From an uncultured Flavobacteriales bacterium (lineage in GTDB: Bacteria > Bacteroidota > Bacteroidia > Flavobacteriales_D > Crocinitomicaceae), in contig CAIRMS010000187.1 in the NCBI GenBank assembly GCA_903879765.1, forward strand, positions 1 to 8,100: 8,100 nucleotides of DNA, in the 5' to 3' direction. Below the pieces are notes generated by a model. That model was given only the letters and a program-made list of their open reading frames with translations. It was not told the origin of the DNA and made no database searches. Position numbers and translations under genes: made by a program. Below, one piece after another: positions 1-6,774 of this stretch; positions within the stretch are counted from its first letter, which is position 1, and every line of letters starts with the position of its first letter.

Positions 1-34
1 CTTCCCGCCCTTTTCCTGATAAGAGTTCACCCGA

Positions 35-1411
35 TTATTTAATTACTCGGTAGGTAAACGCGTTTTGAGTATTTTTCAACTGAATGAGGTATGTTCCGTT
101 TGCAACATTAGTCATATCAATTGTTGAATTCGAAGGATTTACTTTTCCGCTTTGAATAATTTTACCATCCATGTTGGTTAATGTAAAGTCGAATGCAGCT
201 GTTAAGTTACCAATGTTCAGTTCGTTTTGCGCTGGATTAGGATAAACGTTCAAATCTGACAATTTATTGCCTTCAACACCAGCTTCTTCTAAATTTAGTA
301 CAGAAATGATATTGTAATAAACAGGTTGAGATTTGATTGGACAATACAATTGTAAAACTAAATTATACAATCCAGATGTTCCAAAAGGAATGGAGTAGTT
401 GTAATTCACATACATGAAATTCCCATTTGTATCAACCAAATACCAAGTTGTGTACAAAGAATCTTGTGTAAACATGGTATTTCCGAAAGTTGCAGAAACC
501 ATATATGCTGTATCCAATGCAGCTAAATCAATCGTACAGTTGTAAATCCATCCTGAATTCATTGTTCCGATAACATTTGAGCCAGTTGCAAGGTTTCCAA
601 TAACAGTTACTGAGTCGATGTTCGTAGAGGAGTTTCCAATGGTACAAGAGCTTGTGAACGAACATTGATTATTATCATAAACTGTTACAGTGTAGGTTCC
701 AACGCATAAATTTGTCGCATTTTGAGTGTTTGTACCATTTGACCATTGAAAACTGTAAGGACTTGTTCCTCCAGTAACCGTTAGTGTTGCAGCGCCATCA
801 CAAGCTGTTGCTCCTGTGGCGTTTGTACTTGTAATGTTTCCGTTAAAACCAAAACATGGATTCAAGGCATTTGAATCAACAATAACCGTTGCACTTGAAG
901 TCGCAGAACAACCATTTGCGTCTACTACCGTTACAGAATATGTTCCAATACATAAATTGGATACTGTTGGAGTGGTAATCATTCCACCATTTGACCATTG
1001 ATACGTGTATGGTGCTGATCCACCAACCGCAGTCACAGAAACTGATCCATCGCATACATTGGTACCAGAGGTTGGTGTACTTCCACAACTAATGGTGAAT
1101 CCTGCACATGGATTAGGGATATTTGTTCCAATCGTAAATAGGGATGTTGATGTAAATCCACCACCCATGAACAAAAGACTGTATTGACCAGCACATAAGT
1201 TCGTGATCATGTAACCACCATTTTGAATGATTGTGTTTCCTTGCATCCAAGTTAAACTTGCTGCTGTAACGAAGTTGTTGGTATCAACCATTGCTGTACC
1301 ATCACATAGTCCAGGAGCGCTAACATTTGTTATGTTCACAATGATTTGTGACTTCGCCTCAAATGTCAATAAACTAGATAGGATAAAACTTAAGAATAAG
1401 ATTCTTTTCAT
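35..1411 (-). CDS. Secreted SprB-repeat protein with T9SS type A sorting domain
   Basis: A 458-residue exported protein. Residues 1-22 form a signal peptide (MKRI start, hydrophobic core, likely cleavage after KSQ). Residues 30-260 hold three tandem Ig/PKD-like units of the SprB kind. Units 2 and 3 carry the hallmark GG-x-x-PY-x-x-QWSNG strand (130-142, 214-226), and all three carry a CDG motif (36, 120, 204) and an NLC-x-G-x-Y-S/T turn (71, 152, 234). Unit 1 is degenerate, lacking the PY-x-x-QWS strand. Residues 265-375 are a Tyr- and Thr-rich beta region I do not recognise. Residues 387-458 match the T9SS type A sorting domain: VYPNPAQNELNI, then a DGKII strand, NGTYLIQL and a basic end RVIK. 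Known for the family: this C-terminal domain directs export through the outer membrane and is usually removed when cargo is released or anchored. I infer a cell-surface or released adhesin or matrix protein; the ligand is unknown. It is transcribed divergently from the phosphatase gene. Confidence 0.93.
   Translation of the reverse strand: MKRILFLSFILSSLLTFEAKSQIIVNITNVSAPGLCDGTAMVDTNNFVTAASLTWMQGNTIIQNGGYMITNLCAGQYSLLFMGGGFTSTSLFTIGTNIPNPCAGFTISCGSTPTSGTNVCDGSVSVTAVGGSAPYTYQWSNGGMITTPTVSNLCIGTYSVTVVDANGCSATSSATVIVDSNALNPCFGFNGNITSTNATGATACDGAATLTVTGGTSPYSFQWSNGTNTQNATNLCVGTYTVTVYDNNQCSFTSSCTIGNSSTNIDSVTVIGNLATGSNVIGTMNSGWIYNCTIDLAALDTAYMVSATFGNTMFTQDSLYTTWYLVDTNGNFMYVNYNYSIPFGTSGLYNLVLQLYCPIKSQPVYYNIISVLNLEEAGVEGNKLSDLNVYPNPAQNELNIGNLTAAFDFTLTNMDGKIIQSGKVNPSNSTIDMTNVANGTYLIQLKNTQNAFTYRVIK
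632..1324 (-). repeat. Three tandem SprB-like repeat units, 84-residue (252-bp) period
   Basis: Inside the T9SS protein the CDG motif recurs at residues 36, 120 and 204, exactly 84 residues apart. The inter-unit linker motif NPC-x-GF also recurs at 100 and 184, again 84 apart. The NLC-x-G-x-Y turn recurs at 71, 152 and 234, so a few residues are lost or gained inside units while overall length is kept. Each unit has a Cys in CDG and another in NLC, which could pair as a disulfide in the exported protein (inference). Units 2 and 3 are closest in sequence; unit 1 has diverged. Confidence 0.85.
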
Positions 1412-1452
1412 ATAAAAAATTTTGTGTTTAGACGCGTCGAAGTTACGAAAGG

Positions 1453-1486
1453 TTGCTTATAAATCCTTGTGTATTGCTTAATTTTG
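1453..1486 (+). promoter_or_regulatory. Bacteroidota-type promoter for the pafA-like gene
   Basis: An exact TAnnTTTG box (TAATTTTG) lies at 1479-1486, ending four bases before the ATG at 1491. A TTG at 1453-1455 sits 23 bases upstream and could serve as the -33 element, at the long end of the known spacing. Since the box is centred near -7, transcription would begin at or within a few bases of the start codon, giving a leaderless or nearly leaderless mRNA (inference). On the other strand, facing the T9SS gene, only a one-mismatch box (TAACTTCG, 1438-1445) is visible. Confidence 0.55.
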
Positions 1487-1490
1487 ATTC

Positions 1491-3128
1491 ATGAAAAACT
1501 TAGCACTTAGGATTTTACTCCTTTTCTGTATACTTAGCGGACAATTAAACGCTCAAAAACAAGCCAAAATCATCGTTGGAATTGTAGTCGATCAGATGTG
1601 TTACGATTATTTATACCGCTATCAACAACATTTTTGTCCAGGTGGATTCAATCGTTTCCTAAACAAAGGACTGAATTGCCGAAATACGCTCTATAATTAT
1701 GTTCCGACCTACACCGGACCTGGTCATGCGTCCATTTATACTGGTACAACTCCTTCCAATCATGGAATCGTTGCGAATGAATGGTACCAGCGTGAAAGTA
1801 AAACATTTGTCAATTGTGTTACCGATAAAACCGTTCAAACTGTCGGGAGTACATCTTTGGAGGGACAAACCTCGCCCAGAAATTTAAGAACGTACACTGT
1901 TACGGATCAATTAAAGTTAGCTTCCCCGGAATCAAAGGTCATTTCGATTTCTATTAAGGACCGAAGTTCTATTTTGCCTGGTGGACATTTAAGCGATGGT
2001 TCATATTGGTATGATTACGCTAGTGGAACGTTTATCACGAGTACTTACTACAAAACGGAGTTACCTAAATGGCTACAGCAGTTTAATGCAACAAAAAATG
2101 CAGACAAATATTTACGGAAATGGGATTTGTTGTATCCAAGGAACAATTACAAATCGATCGATGAGAGTCCGTATGAAGTGCTATTAAGCGGTAAAAAAAC
2201 GGCTACATTTCCCTATGATTTTAAAGAAATGTCAAGTGTTGCCAACAATGCAAATCAACTATTTACGATCTCACCAATGGCAAATGAATTGCTAACAGAT
2301 TTAGCTATCGAAGCAATGTCAAGAGAACAGATGGGCTTGGACAACACAACGGACATGCTCTGTATATCTTATTCTACACCAGACATTGCAGGACATGCAT
2401 TTGGTCCTTATTCCTTGGAGATGGAAGACATGTATGCGCGTTTGGATCGTCAATTGGAGAAATTACTTTCTCACTTAGAATCCAAGTTTGGGAAGGATGG
2501 ATTTGTGGTGTTTTTAACGGCCGACCATGCGGTAGTGCCAGTTCCACAAATGTTGGTTGACCGTAAAATGCCTGGAGGATACCTTTTCTTGAACGAGCGG
2601 TTAGCTATTTTGAAAAAAGAGTTGCTTCAAAAATATGGGGCCGACTTAATTGAGGCAGAAGAGAATCAAAACATTTATTTGAATCAAACGCGTTTGGATT
2701 CTTTGAAATTAGGAAAACAAGATGTAGCGGATTTTATTGCAGGTCAAATTAGAAAGTGGCCAGAAGTAAAATTGGCAATTACCCAATCCTCTCTTTTGTC
2801 AGGAACTGAGACATTGGATGAATGGGGACAAATGATTCAAAAAGGATTCGACATAGCCCGAAGTGGTGAGGTGATTTTCATGTTGCAACCGGGATATTTA
2901 GCGAAATCGATAGACGAACCAAAAGCGCATACAGGAACCTCACATGGTTCTGCGTTTAATTATGACACACATGTTCCTTTATTATGGTACGGTGCGAATA
3001 TTCCATCACAAAACTGTTATCGTCCTATTCAAATTGTGGACATTGCCCCAACCTTGATTCACCTAATGAATTTGCAACGTACGGGAGCGATGACAGGAAC
3101 ACCTATTTTAGAAATACTCCAAAAATAA
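1491..3128 (+). CDS. pafA: PafA-type secreted alkaline phosphatase
   Basis: A 545-residue exported phosphomonoesterase of the alkaline phosphatase/nucleotide pyrophosphatase superfamily. Residues 1-22 are a signal peptide (cleavage near LNA-Q), so it acts in the periplasm or outside the cell. The PafA active-site set appears complete: metal Asp34 in IVVDQM; nucleophile Thr75 in TYTGPGH; Asn96 in ANEWY; the Lys156/Arg158 pair in SIKDRSS that in PafA binds the phosphate monoester; Asp298/His302 in STPDIAGH; Asp345/His346 in TADHA; His485 in TGTSHGS. Length matches the family (about 545). The Lys/Arg pair argues for a monoesterase and against the diesterase (NPP) branch. The start is fixed by the signal peptide and the -7 box just upstream. 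No Pho-box-like repeat is visible in the short upstream region; PafA of Flavobacterium is reported to be expressed independently of phosphate level. The next gene begins three bases after the stop, so the two are probably co-transcribed. Confidence 0.93.
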   Translation: MKNLALRILLLFCILSGQLNAQKQAKIIVGIVVDQMCYDYLYRYQQHFCPGGFNRFLNKGLNCRNTLYNYVPTYTGPGHASIYTGTTPSNHGIVANEWYQRESKTFVNCVTDKTVQTVGSTSLEGQTSPRNLRTYTVTDQLKLASPESKVISISIKDRSSILPGGHLSDGSYWYDYASGTFITSTYYKTELPKWLQQFNATKNADKYLRKWDLLYPRNNYKSIDESPYEVLLSGKKTATFPYDFKEMSSVANNANQLFTISPMANELLTDLAIEAMSREQMGLDNTTDMLCISYSTPDIAGHAFGPYSLEMEDMYARLDRQLEKLLSHLESKFGKDGFVVFLTADHAVVPVPQMLVDRKMPGGYLFLNERLAILKKELLQKYGADLIEAEENQNIYLNQTRLDSLKLGKQDVADFIAGQIRKWPEVKLAITQSSLLSGTETLDEWGQMIQKGFDIARSGEVIFMLQPGYLAKSIDEPKAHTGTSHGSAFNYDTHVPLLWYGANIPSQNCYRPIQIVDIAPTLIHLMNLQRTGAMTGTPILEILQK

Positions 3129-3131
3129 GTC

Positions 3132-4325
3132 ATGTCAGAACGCGATTTTTTCCTTTCCCACTTGGGTCAAACAACTCCTTTTCCCTTTTTGGTGGAAGTA
3201 GAACGTGCGGAAGGGATTTACATATACGATAAGCAAGGAAAAGCCTATATGGATATGATTTCAGGTGTGGCGGTCAACAACATTGGACACCGTCATCCGA
3301 AAGTGGTTTCAGCATTAAAAATTCAAATTGACAAGTATTTACATGTCATGGTTTACGGAGAATTTATTCAGGATTCTCAGCAATTATTAGTAAAAGAATT
3401 GTTGGAGGTACTTCCTGATTCCTTGGATGGTGTGTACGTTGTAAATTCCGGCACAGAAGCCATCGAAGCTGCATTGAAATTGGCCAAAAGAGTGACAGGA
3501 AGAACAGAATTGATTTCTTTTCGTGGATCTTACCACGGAAGTACACATGGTTCTATGAGTGTTTCTGGAAATGAGGTGAAGAAACAAGCGTTTCGTCCGT
3601 TATTGCCTGATGTTCAATTTTTACACCTGAATCAACACACCGATTTAGAACGCATTACAGAAAATACTGCTGGAGTCATTTTAGAAACGATTCAAGGAGA
3701 TGCCGGTGTAAGACGTCCAACTGTAACGTTTATGAAAGCACTGCGTCAAAGATGTGATGAGGTAGGAGCATTGTTGATCTTAGATGAAATTCAATGTGGA
3801 ATGGGTAGAACAGGTAAGCTGTTTGCCTTTGAACATTTCGATATTGTTCCAGATATTTTAACATTGGGGAAAGCTTTAGGAGGTGGGATGCCGATAGGAG
3901 CTTTGGTTTCATCTCAAAAACGACTAATGGAATTCACACACGCACCGATGCTTGGACACATTACGACATTTGGAGGACATCCAGTGATTTGTGCGGCAGC
4001 TGCAGCGGCCGTTCAGGTATTGAAGACTGAAATCGACTGGAAAGAACAGGAAGAAAAAGCGCAGCGATTTGAAACGCGTTTTCATCAACATCCAGAATTA
4101 ATAGAAATTCGACGTGTGGGAATGATGTTTGCTTTTGATATGGTCAGTGCTGAACGAGTGGAACGTGTTGTTTCCCGATGTATGGAGAAAGGACTTATCA
4201 CCTTTTGGTTTTTGTCGCATCCATATAGTTTTAGGTTATCCCCACCATTGAACATCACCGAGGATGAATTTAATTTGGCAGCCGATTTAATCCTTCAAGC
4301 CATCGAAGAAACCCGTATTGATTAG
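3132..4325 (+). CDS. Class III PLP-dependent aminotransferase, substrate unknown
   Basis: A 397-residue cytoplasmic, fold-type I aminotransferase of the acetylornithine/ornithine family, usually labelled 'aspartate aminotransferase family protein'. Visible motifs: phosphate-cup SGTEAIEAALKLAKR (106-120); SYHG with stacking His135; LILDEIQCGMGRTG with PLP-ring Asp218; Schiff-base Lys247 in TLGKALGGGMPIGA; Thr279 in HITTFGGHP, which contacts the phosphate of the neighbouring subunit; and Arg368 in FRLSPPL, expected to bind the substrate carboxylate. The motif written EPxQGE-x-G in ArgD and ornithine aminotransferase reads ETIQGDAG here (185-192), so the Glu that gates the substrate Arg is Asp190. 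Together with the HVMVYGEF segment (71-78), this fits a Bacteroidota subfamily distinct from ArgD, whose substrate I cannot state. The gene starts three bases after the pafA stop, with no clear Shine-Dalgarno, which suggests co-transcription. No other arginine-pathway gene is nearby. Family call firm, specificity open. Confidence 0.9.
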   Translation: MSERDFFLSHLGQTTPFPFLVEVERAEGIYIYDKQGKAYMDMISGVAVNNIGHRHPKVVSALKIQIDKYLHVMVYGEFIQDSQQLLVKELLEVLPDSLDGVYVVNSGTEAIEAALKLAKRVTGRTELISFRGSYHGSTHGSMSVSGNEVKKQAFRPLLPDVQFLHLNQHTDLERITENTAGVILETIQGDAGVRRPTVTFMKALRQRCDEVGALLILDEIQCGMGRTGKLFAFEHFDIVPDILTLGKALGGGMPIGALVSSQKRLMEFTHAPMLGHITTFGGHPVICAAAAAAVQVLKTEIDWKEQEEKAQRFETRFHQHPELIEIRRVGMMFAFDMVSAERVERVVSRCMEKGLITFWFLSHPYSFRLSPPLNITEDEFNLAADLILQAIEETRID

Positions 4326-4353
4326 TGCGTTTCTATCGAAAGACGTATCTTTG
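4322..4353 (+). promoter_or_regulatory. Bacteroidota-type promoter for metF
   Basis: TATCTTTG at 4346-4353 is an exact TAnnTTTG -7 box, 17 bases before the metF ATG at 4371. A weak -33 candidate, TTAG at 4322-4325, lies 20 bases upstream and overlaps the stop codon of the aminotransferase gene. The expected transcript would have a leader of only about 12 bases, too short for a riboswitch. The ATG is preceded by an A-rich AAAAGAA, which may help ribosome loading. Confidence 0.55.
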
Positions 4354-4370
4354 CAGACGCTAAAAGAATT

Positions 4371-5321
4371 ATGAAAGTAACAGATCACATAGAAAACGCT
4401 AAAGACACTCTTTTCTCCTTTGAGATATTACCTCCGTTGAAAGGAAAAAGCATCCAATCAATATATGAGGGAATTGATCCTCTGATGGAATTTAAGCCAA
4501 AATTCGTAAATGTTACGTACCACCGCGAAGAGTTTATTTACAAGGAACGCGAGAATGGATTGTTAGAAAAAATAGCCATTCGTAAACGACCGGGAACAGT
4601 TGGTATATGTGCAGCTATCATGAATAAGTATGATGTGGATGCTATTCCGCATTTGATATGTGGTGGATTTAGCAAGGAAGAAACAGAAAACGCCTTAATC
4701 GATTTGCAATTTTTAGGAATTGACAATGTCTTGGCTTTACGTGGAGACTCCATAAAAACGGAAAGTTCATTTCGACCACACAAAGAAGGACATGAGTTTG
4801 CGGTCGACCTAATTCATCAGATCAGTGATATGAATAAGGGTAACTACATGATGGACGATGTTCAATTAGAACCAACGAACTTCTGTATTGGCGCGGCAGG
4901 ATATCCAGAGAAACATTTTGAAGCAATGAATTTGGAAACGGATTTATTAAATGTAAAACGAAAAGTAGATGCTGGTGCATCTTATATCGTAACACAAATG
5001 TTCTTTGACAACTCTAAGTTCTTCCGTTTTGTTGATGCGTGTCGTGCAGCTGGAATTACAGTTCCGATTATTCCTGGTGTGAAACCAGTGAAAACATTAA
5101 CCCATATTTCTTTCTTACCTAAATTCTTTCACATTGATTATCCAGTTGAGTTGTCCAATGAATTGATTAAATGCAAGGATAATAAAGCTGTGGAGCAAGT
5201 TGGAATTGAATGGGGAATTCAACAATCCAAAGAATTAAAAGCACATGGCGTTCCATGTATACATTATTATACGATGTCTAATTCAACATCGGTTCAAAAA
5301 ATCGCTCGTGAAGTATTTTAA
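4371..5321 (+). CDS. metF: 5,10-methylenetetrahydrofolate reductase MetF
   Basis: A 316-residue FAD-dependent TIM-barrel enzyme that reduces 5,10-methylene-THF to 5-methyl-THF for methionine synthesis in the cytoplasm. Motifs in order: SFEILPPLKGKS (16-27), where Glu18 matches the E. coli catalytic Glu28; VNVTYHREE (46-54); HLICGGFSKEETENALIDL (94-112); LALRGD with Asp126 matching E. coli Asp120 near the flavin; FCIGAAGYPEKH (171-182); VTQMFFD with Gln209 matching the folate-binding Gln183; and IIPGVKPV (233-240). The end HYYTMSNS...IAREVF is complete. FEILPP in place of the proteobacterial FEFFPP is, as I recall, usual in Bacteroidota. It lacks the C-terminal SAM-binding regulatory domain of eukaryotic MTHFR, as expected for bacteria. 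It has its own likely promoter just after the aminotransferase gene, and the small exported-protein gene follows ten bases later, probably on the same transcript. No metH or other methionine gene lies in the window. Confidence 0.96.
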   Translation: MKVTDHIENAKDTLFSFEILPPLKGKSIQSIYEGIDPLMEFKPKFVNVTYHREEFIYKERENGLLEKIAIRKRPGTVGICAAIMNKYDVDAIPHLICGGFSKEETENALIDLQFLGIDNVLALRGDSIKTESSFRPHKEGHEFAVDLIHQISDMNKGNYMMDDVQLEPTNFCIGAAGYPEKHFEAMNLETDLLNVKRKVDAGASYIVTQMFFDNSKFFRFVDACRAAGITVPIIPGVKPVKTLTHISFLPKFFHIDYPVELSNELIKCKDNKAVEQVGIEWGIQQSKELKAHGVPCIHYYTMSNSTSVQKIAREVF

Positions 5322-5331
5322 TATATTGACT

Positions 5332-5865
5332 ATGAAAGCAATCCTTGCCTTATTTTTAGTGTTTACTGTTACGGTTTTTGGTCAACAAATCAAGTTCAAA
5401 AACGCCCTTGTTGTTGGTCAATTCGATAAATCGGAGGATCGCTATGCGATGGAACTGAATCTAGTGGAAATCCTTCAGCAAAATGGTTACAAAGCCATGC
5501 CTTCCTTCAATTTACTAAAGCAAGGTGAAGCGTTGGGAAATTTATTGAATGATTCTACCCGAAATATCTTAAAATCAAAAGGAATTGATGCGTACGTTGT
5601 GTTAAATGTTCGTGGATATGACCGTAAATTCAAGGCTTCGGAAGCAAAAACTACCTTGAAAGAAATGTTAGAGATGACGAGCATTTATCACATTTACAGA
5701 GATGAAGCTACTTCCGTAACGTTTGAATTCACCTTTTTTGATTTGAATAATCAATTGATAGGAAGAAGTTTATTGAAGTGTGGCAATGTTTCTGACCGTG
5801 ATTCGGTGATGAAACGTTTCAGAAAGAAATTACCTAAAACCATCGTAAAGGACTGGAAGTCATAG
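5332..5865 (+). CDS. Small exported protein of unknown function
   Basis: A 177-residue protein when started at the ATG at 5332. The frame is open further upstream to 5245, but that longer version overlaps metF and would add 29 residues in front of an obvious signal peptide (MKAILALFLVFTVTVFG-QQ), so 5332 is preferred. There is no lipobox Cys, so a soluble periplasmic or secreted protein is likely. The mature part looks alpha/beta: strand ALVVGQF (25-31); helix 36-51; NGYKAMPSFNLLKQGE (51-66); helix 68-83; GIDAYVVLNVRGYDRK (84-99); a hydrophilic middle with EMLEMTSIYHIYRD; strands TSVTFEFTFFDLNNQLIGRS (128-146); and a basic tail. The pattern of a strand, a helix, then 'G-x-x-A-x-P-S' resembles small envelope proteins with a TolB-N-like fold, but this is a fold-level impression only. 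It begins ten bases after metF, probably co-transcribed, and ends 7 bp from the convergent barrel gene. Confidence 0.8.
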   Translation: MKAILALFLVFTVTVFGQQIKFKNALVVGQFDKSEDRYAMELNLVEILQQNGYKAMPSFNLLKQGEALGNLLNDSTRNILKSKGIDAYVVLNVRGYDRKFKASEAKTTLKEMLEMTSIYHIYRDEATSVTFEFTFFDLNNQLIGRSLLKCGNVSDRDSVMKRFRKKLPKTIVKDWKS

Positions 5866-5872
5866 ATTTTGC

Positions 5873-6772
5873 TTATTGCATGTCATATTGCTTCTGCATT
5901 TCTTTATCCTCGGGCGTGCTGTAAACGCCACATTTATTTGGTTTTTCAAACAGTTTGATGAATTTCACTTGTGCTTGAATCGGCCAATATCCCGATGAAT
6001 ACCAATCAAAATAAGCATTAAATCCATCCCAATTTTTCACTGTTACGATTGGAAGTGTTACACTTGGAACGAACATCCATGCTTTGTTTAAGCGAATACC
6101 TACACCTAAACTATAGACGAATTGAGCTGCTAGTTTTTCTTCAGTTAAACCTTGATAGTTTCGAGTTGCATAAACTGGATAAAAAGAATTCGAATATGTA
6201 GTGTCAATAGAAGAAGTACAGTATGTGAATTGAAAACCGATGCTGTTATCGATGAAGTGTTTTCTAACTTTCACAATTTTTTTCTTACCGACATAAACCA
6301 ATGAGTGTGCACTATAACGTCCGTATAAGTAGCCATTTTTTAATTGTCCATATTCATTTTGTGTGCTAATCACATCTCCACCCGCATTTTTATAGGTGAT
6401 TTCAGTTTCTTCGGTTCCACGAATGATACTGTAACCAATTCCCCAGTCGAAATAGTCAATGACACGGCTTTTCTTTAAGGCTTTGATCGGTGTTCCTTTC
6501 CATTTTGGAAAATGTACCATTCCGAATTCTGCATAAAAACCCAATTTGCTCTCTGGTGTTAAGCTGTAATTCCCACGAGCGCCATTCAATTCGGTTAGTT
6601 CACCAAGAATTGGTTTCGTATTAAAAGAGTAGGTTGGTCCGATGGAAAATTGAATACCGTGATTGCTCACCACCATGTAGTCATTTCCTTTTTTTTTCGA
6701 CTTTTCGAATCCACCTTGAGAAAAAACAAGGGTTGAACACAAAAGAGGAAGAGAGAACAAGATTTTTTTCAT
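5873..6772 (-). CDS. Predicted outer-membrane beta-barrel protein, function unknown
   Basis: A 299-residue exported protein. Residues 1-19 are a signal peptide (MKKILFSLPLLCSTLVFSQ). The rest is rich in aromatic residues, Gly and alternating polar/hydrophobic stretches typical of barrel strands, for example GIQFSIGPTYSF (39-50), SKLGFYAEFGMV (75-86), YFDWGIGYSII (107-117), GYLYGRYSAHSLVYV (147-161), FIDNSIGFQFTYC (173-185), AAQFVYSLGVGIRL (215-228), MFVPSVTLPIVTV (233-245) and GYWPIQAQVKFIKLF (261-275). About eight to ten strands seem plausible (inference). A charged tail, 276-299, follows the last strand, so the protein lacks the usual terminal aromatic residue. The ATG is two bases after the kmo stop (TGA-TC-ATG) with no Shine-Dalgarno, which points to translational coupling. 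I do not recognise the family and see no sequence link to kynurenine chemistry. A run of nine A residues encodes Lys26-28 just after the signal peptide. Confidence 0.82.
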   Translation of the reverse strand: MKKILFSLPLLCSTLVFSQGGFEKSKKKGNDYMVVSNHGIQFSIGPTYSFNTKPILGELTELNGARGNYSLTPESKLGFYAEFGMVHFPKWKGTPIKALKKSRVIDYFDWGIGYSIIRGTEETEITYKNAGGDVISTQNEYGQLKNGYLYGRYSAHSLVYVGKKKIVKVRKHFIDNSIGFQFTYCTSSIDTTYSNSFYPVYATRNYQGLTEEKLAAQFVYSLGVGIRLNKAWMFVPSVTLPIVTVKNWDGFNAYFDWYSSGYWPIQAQVKFIKLFEKPNKCGVYSTPEDKEMQKQYDMQ

Positions 6773-6774
6773 GA

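Noticed and set aside
1..34. Terminator downstream of the T9SS gene
   Set aside because: The 34 bases after its stop show no clear stem-loop followed by a T run on the minus strand; nothing can be called there.
816..1415. Short open frames on both strands across the T9SS gene (also across pafA, metF, the aminotransferase and kmo)
   Set aside because: They lie wholly or almost wholly inside well-supported genes in other frames, have no recognisable motif or start signal, and read as low-complexity shadows.
3132..4325. Naming the aminotransferase argD
   Set aside because: The QGE Glu is replaced by Asp and EP by ET, and no arginine genes are adjacent; only the family can be supported.
4326..4370. 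Possible SAM or other riboswitch before metF
   Set aside because: The gap is 45 bp and holds a -7 box at 4346-4353, leaving a leader of about a dozen bases, too short for any known riboswitch.
5245..5331. Upstream in-frame ATG giving a 206-residue version of the small exported protein
   Set aside because: It overlaps metF by 77 bases and buries a good signal peptide behind 29 residues that look like out-of-frame metF sequence.
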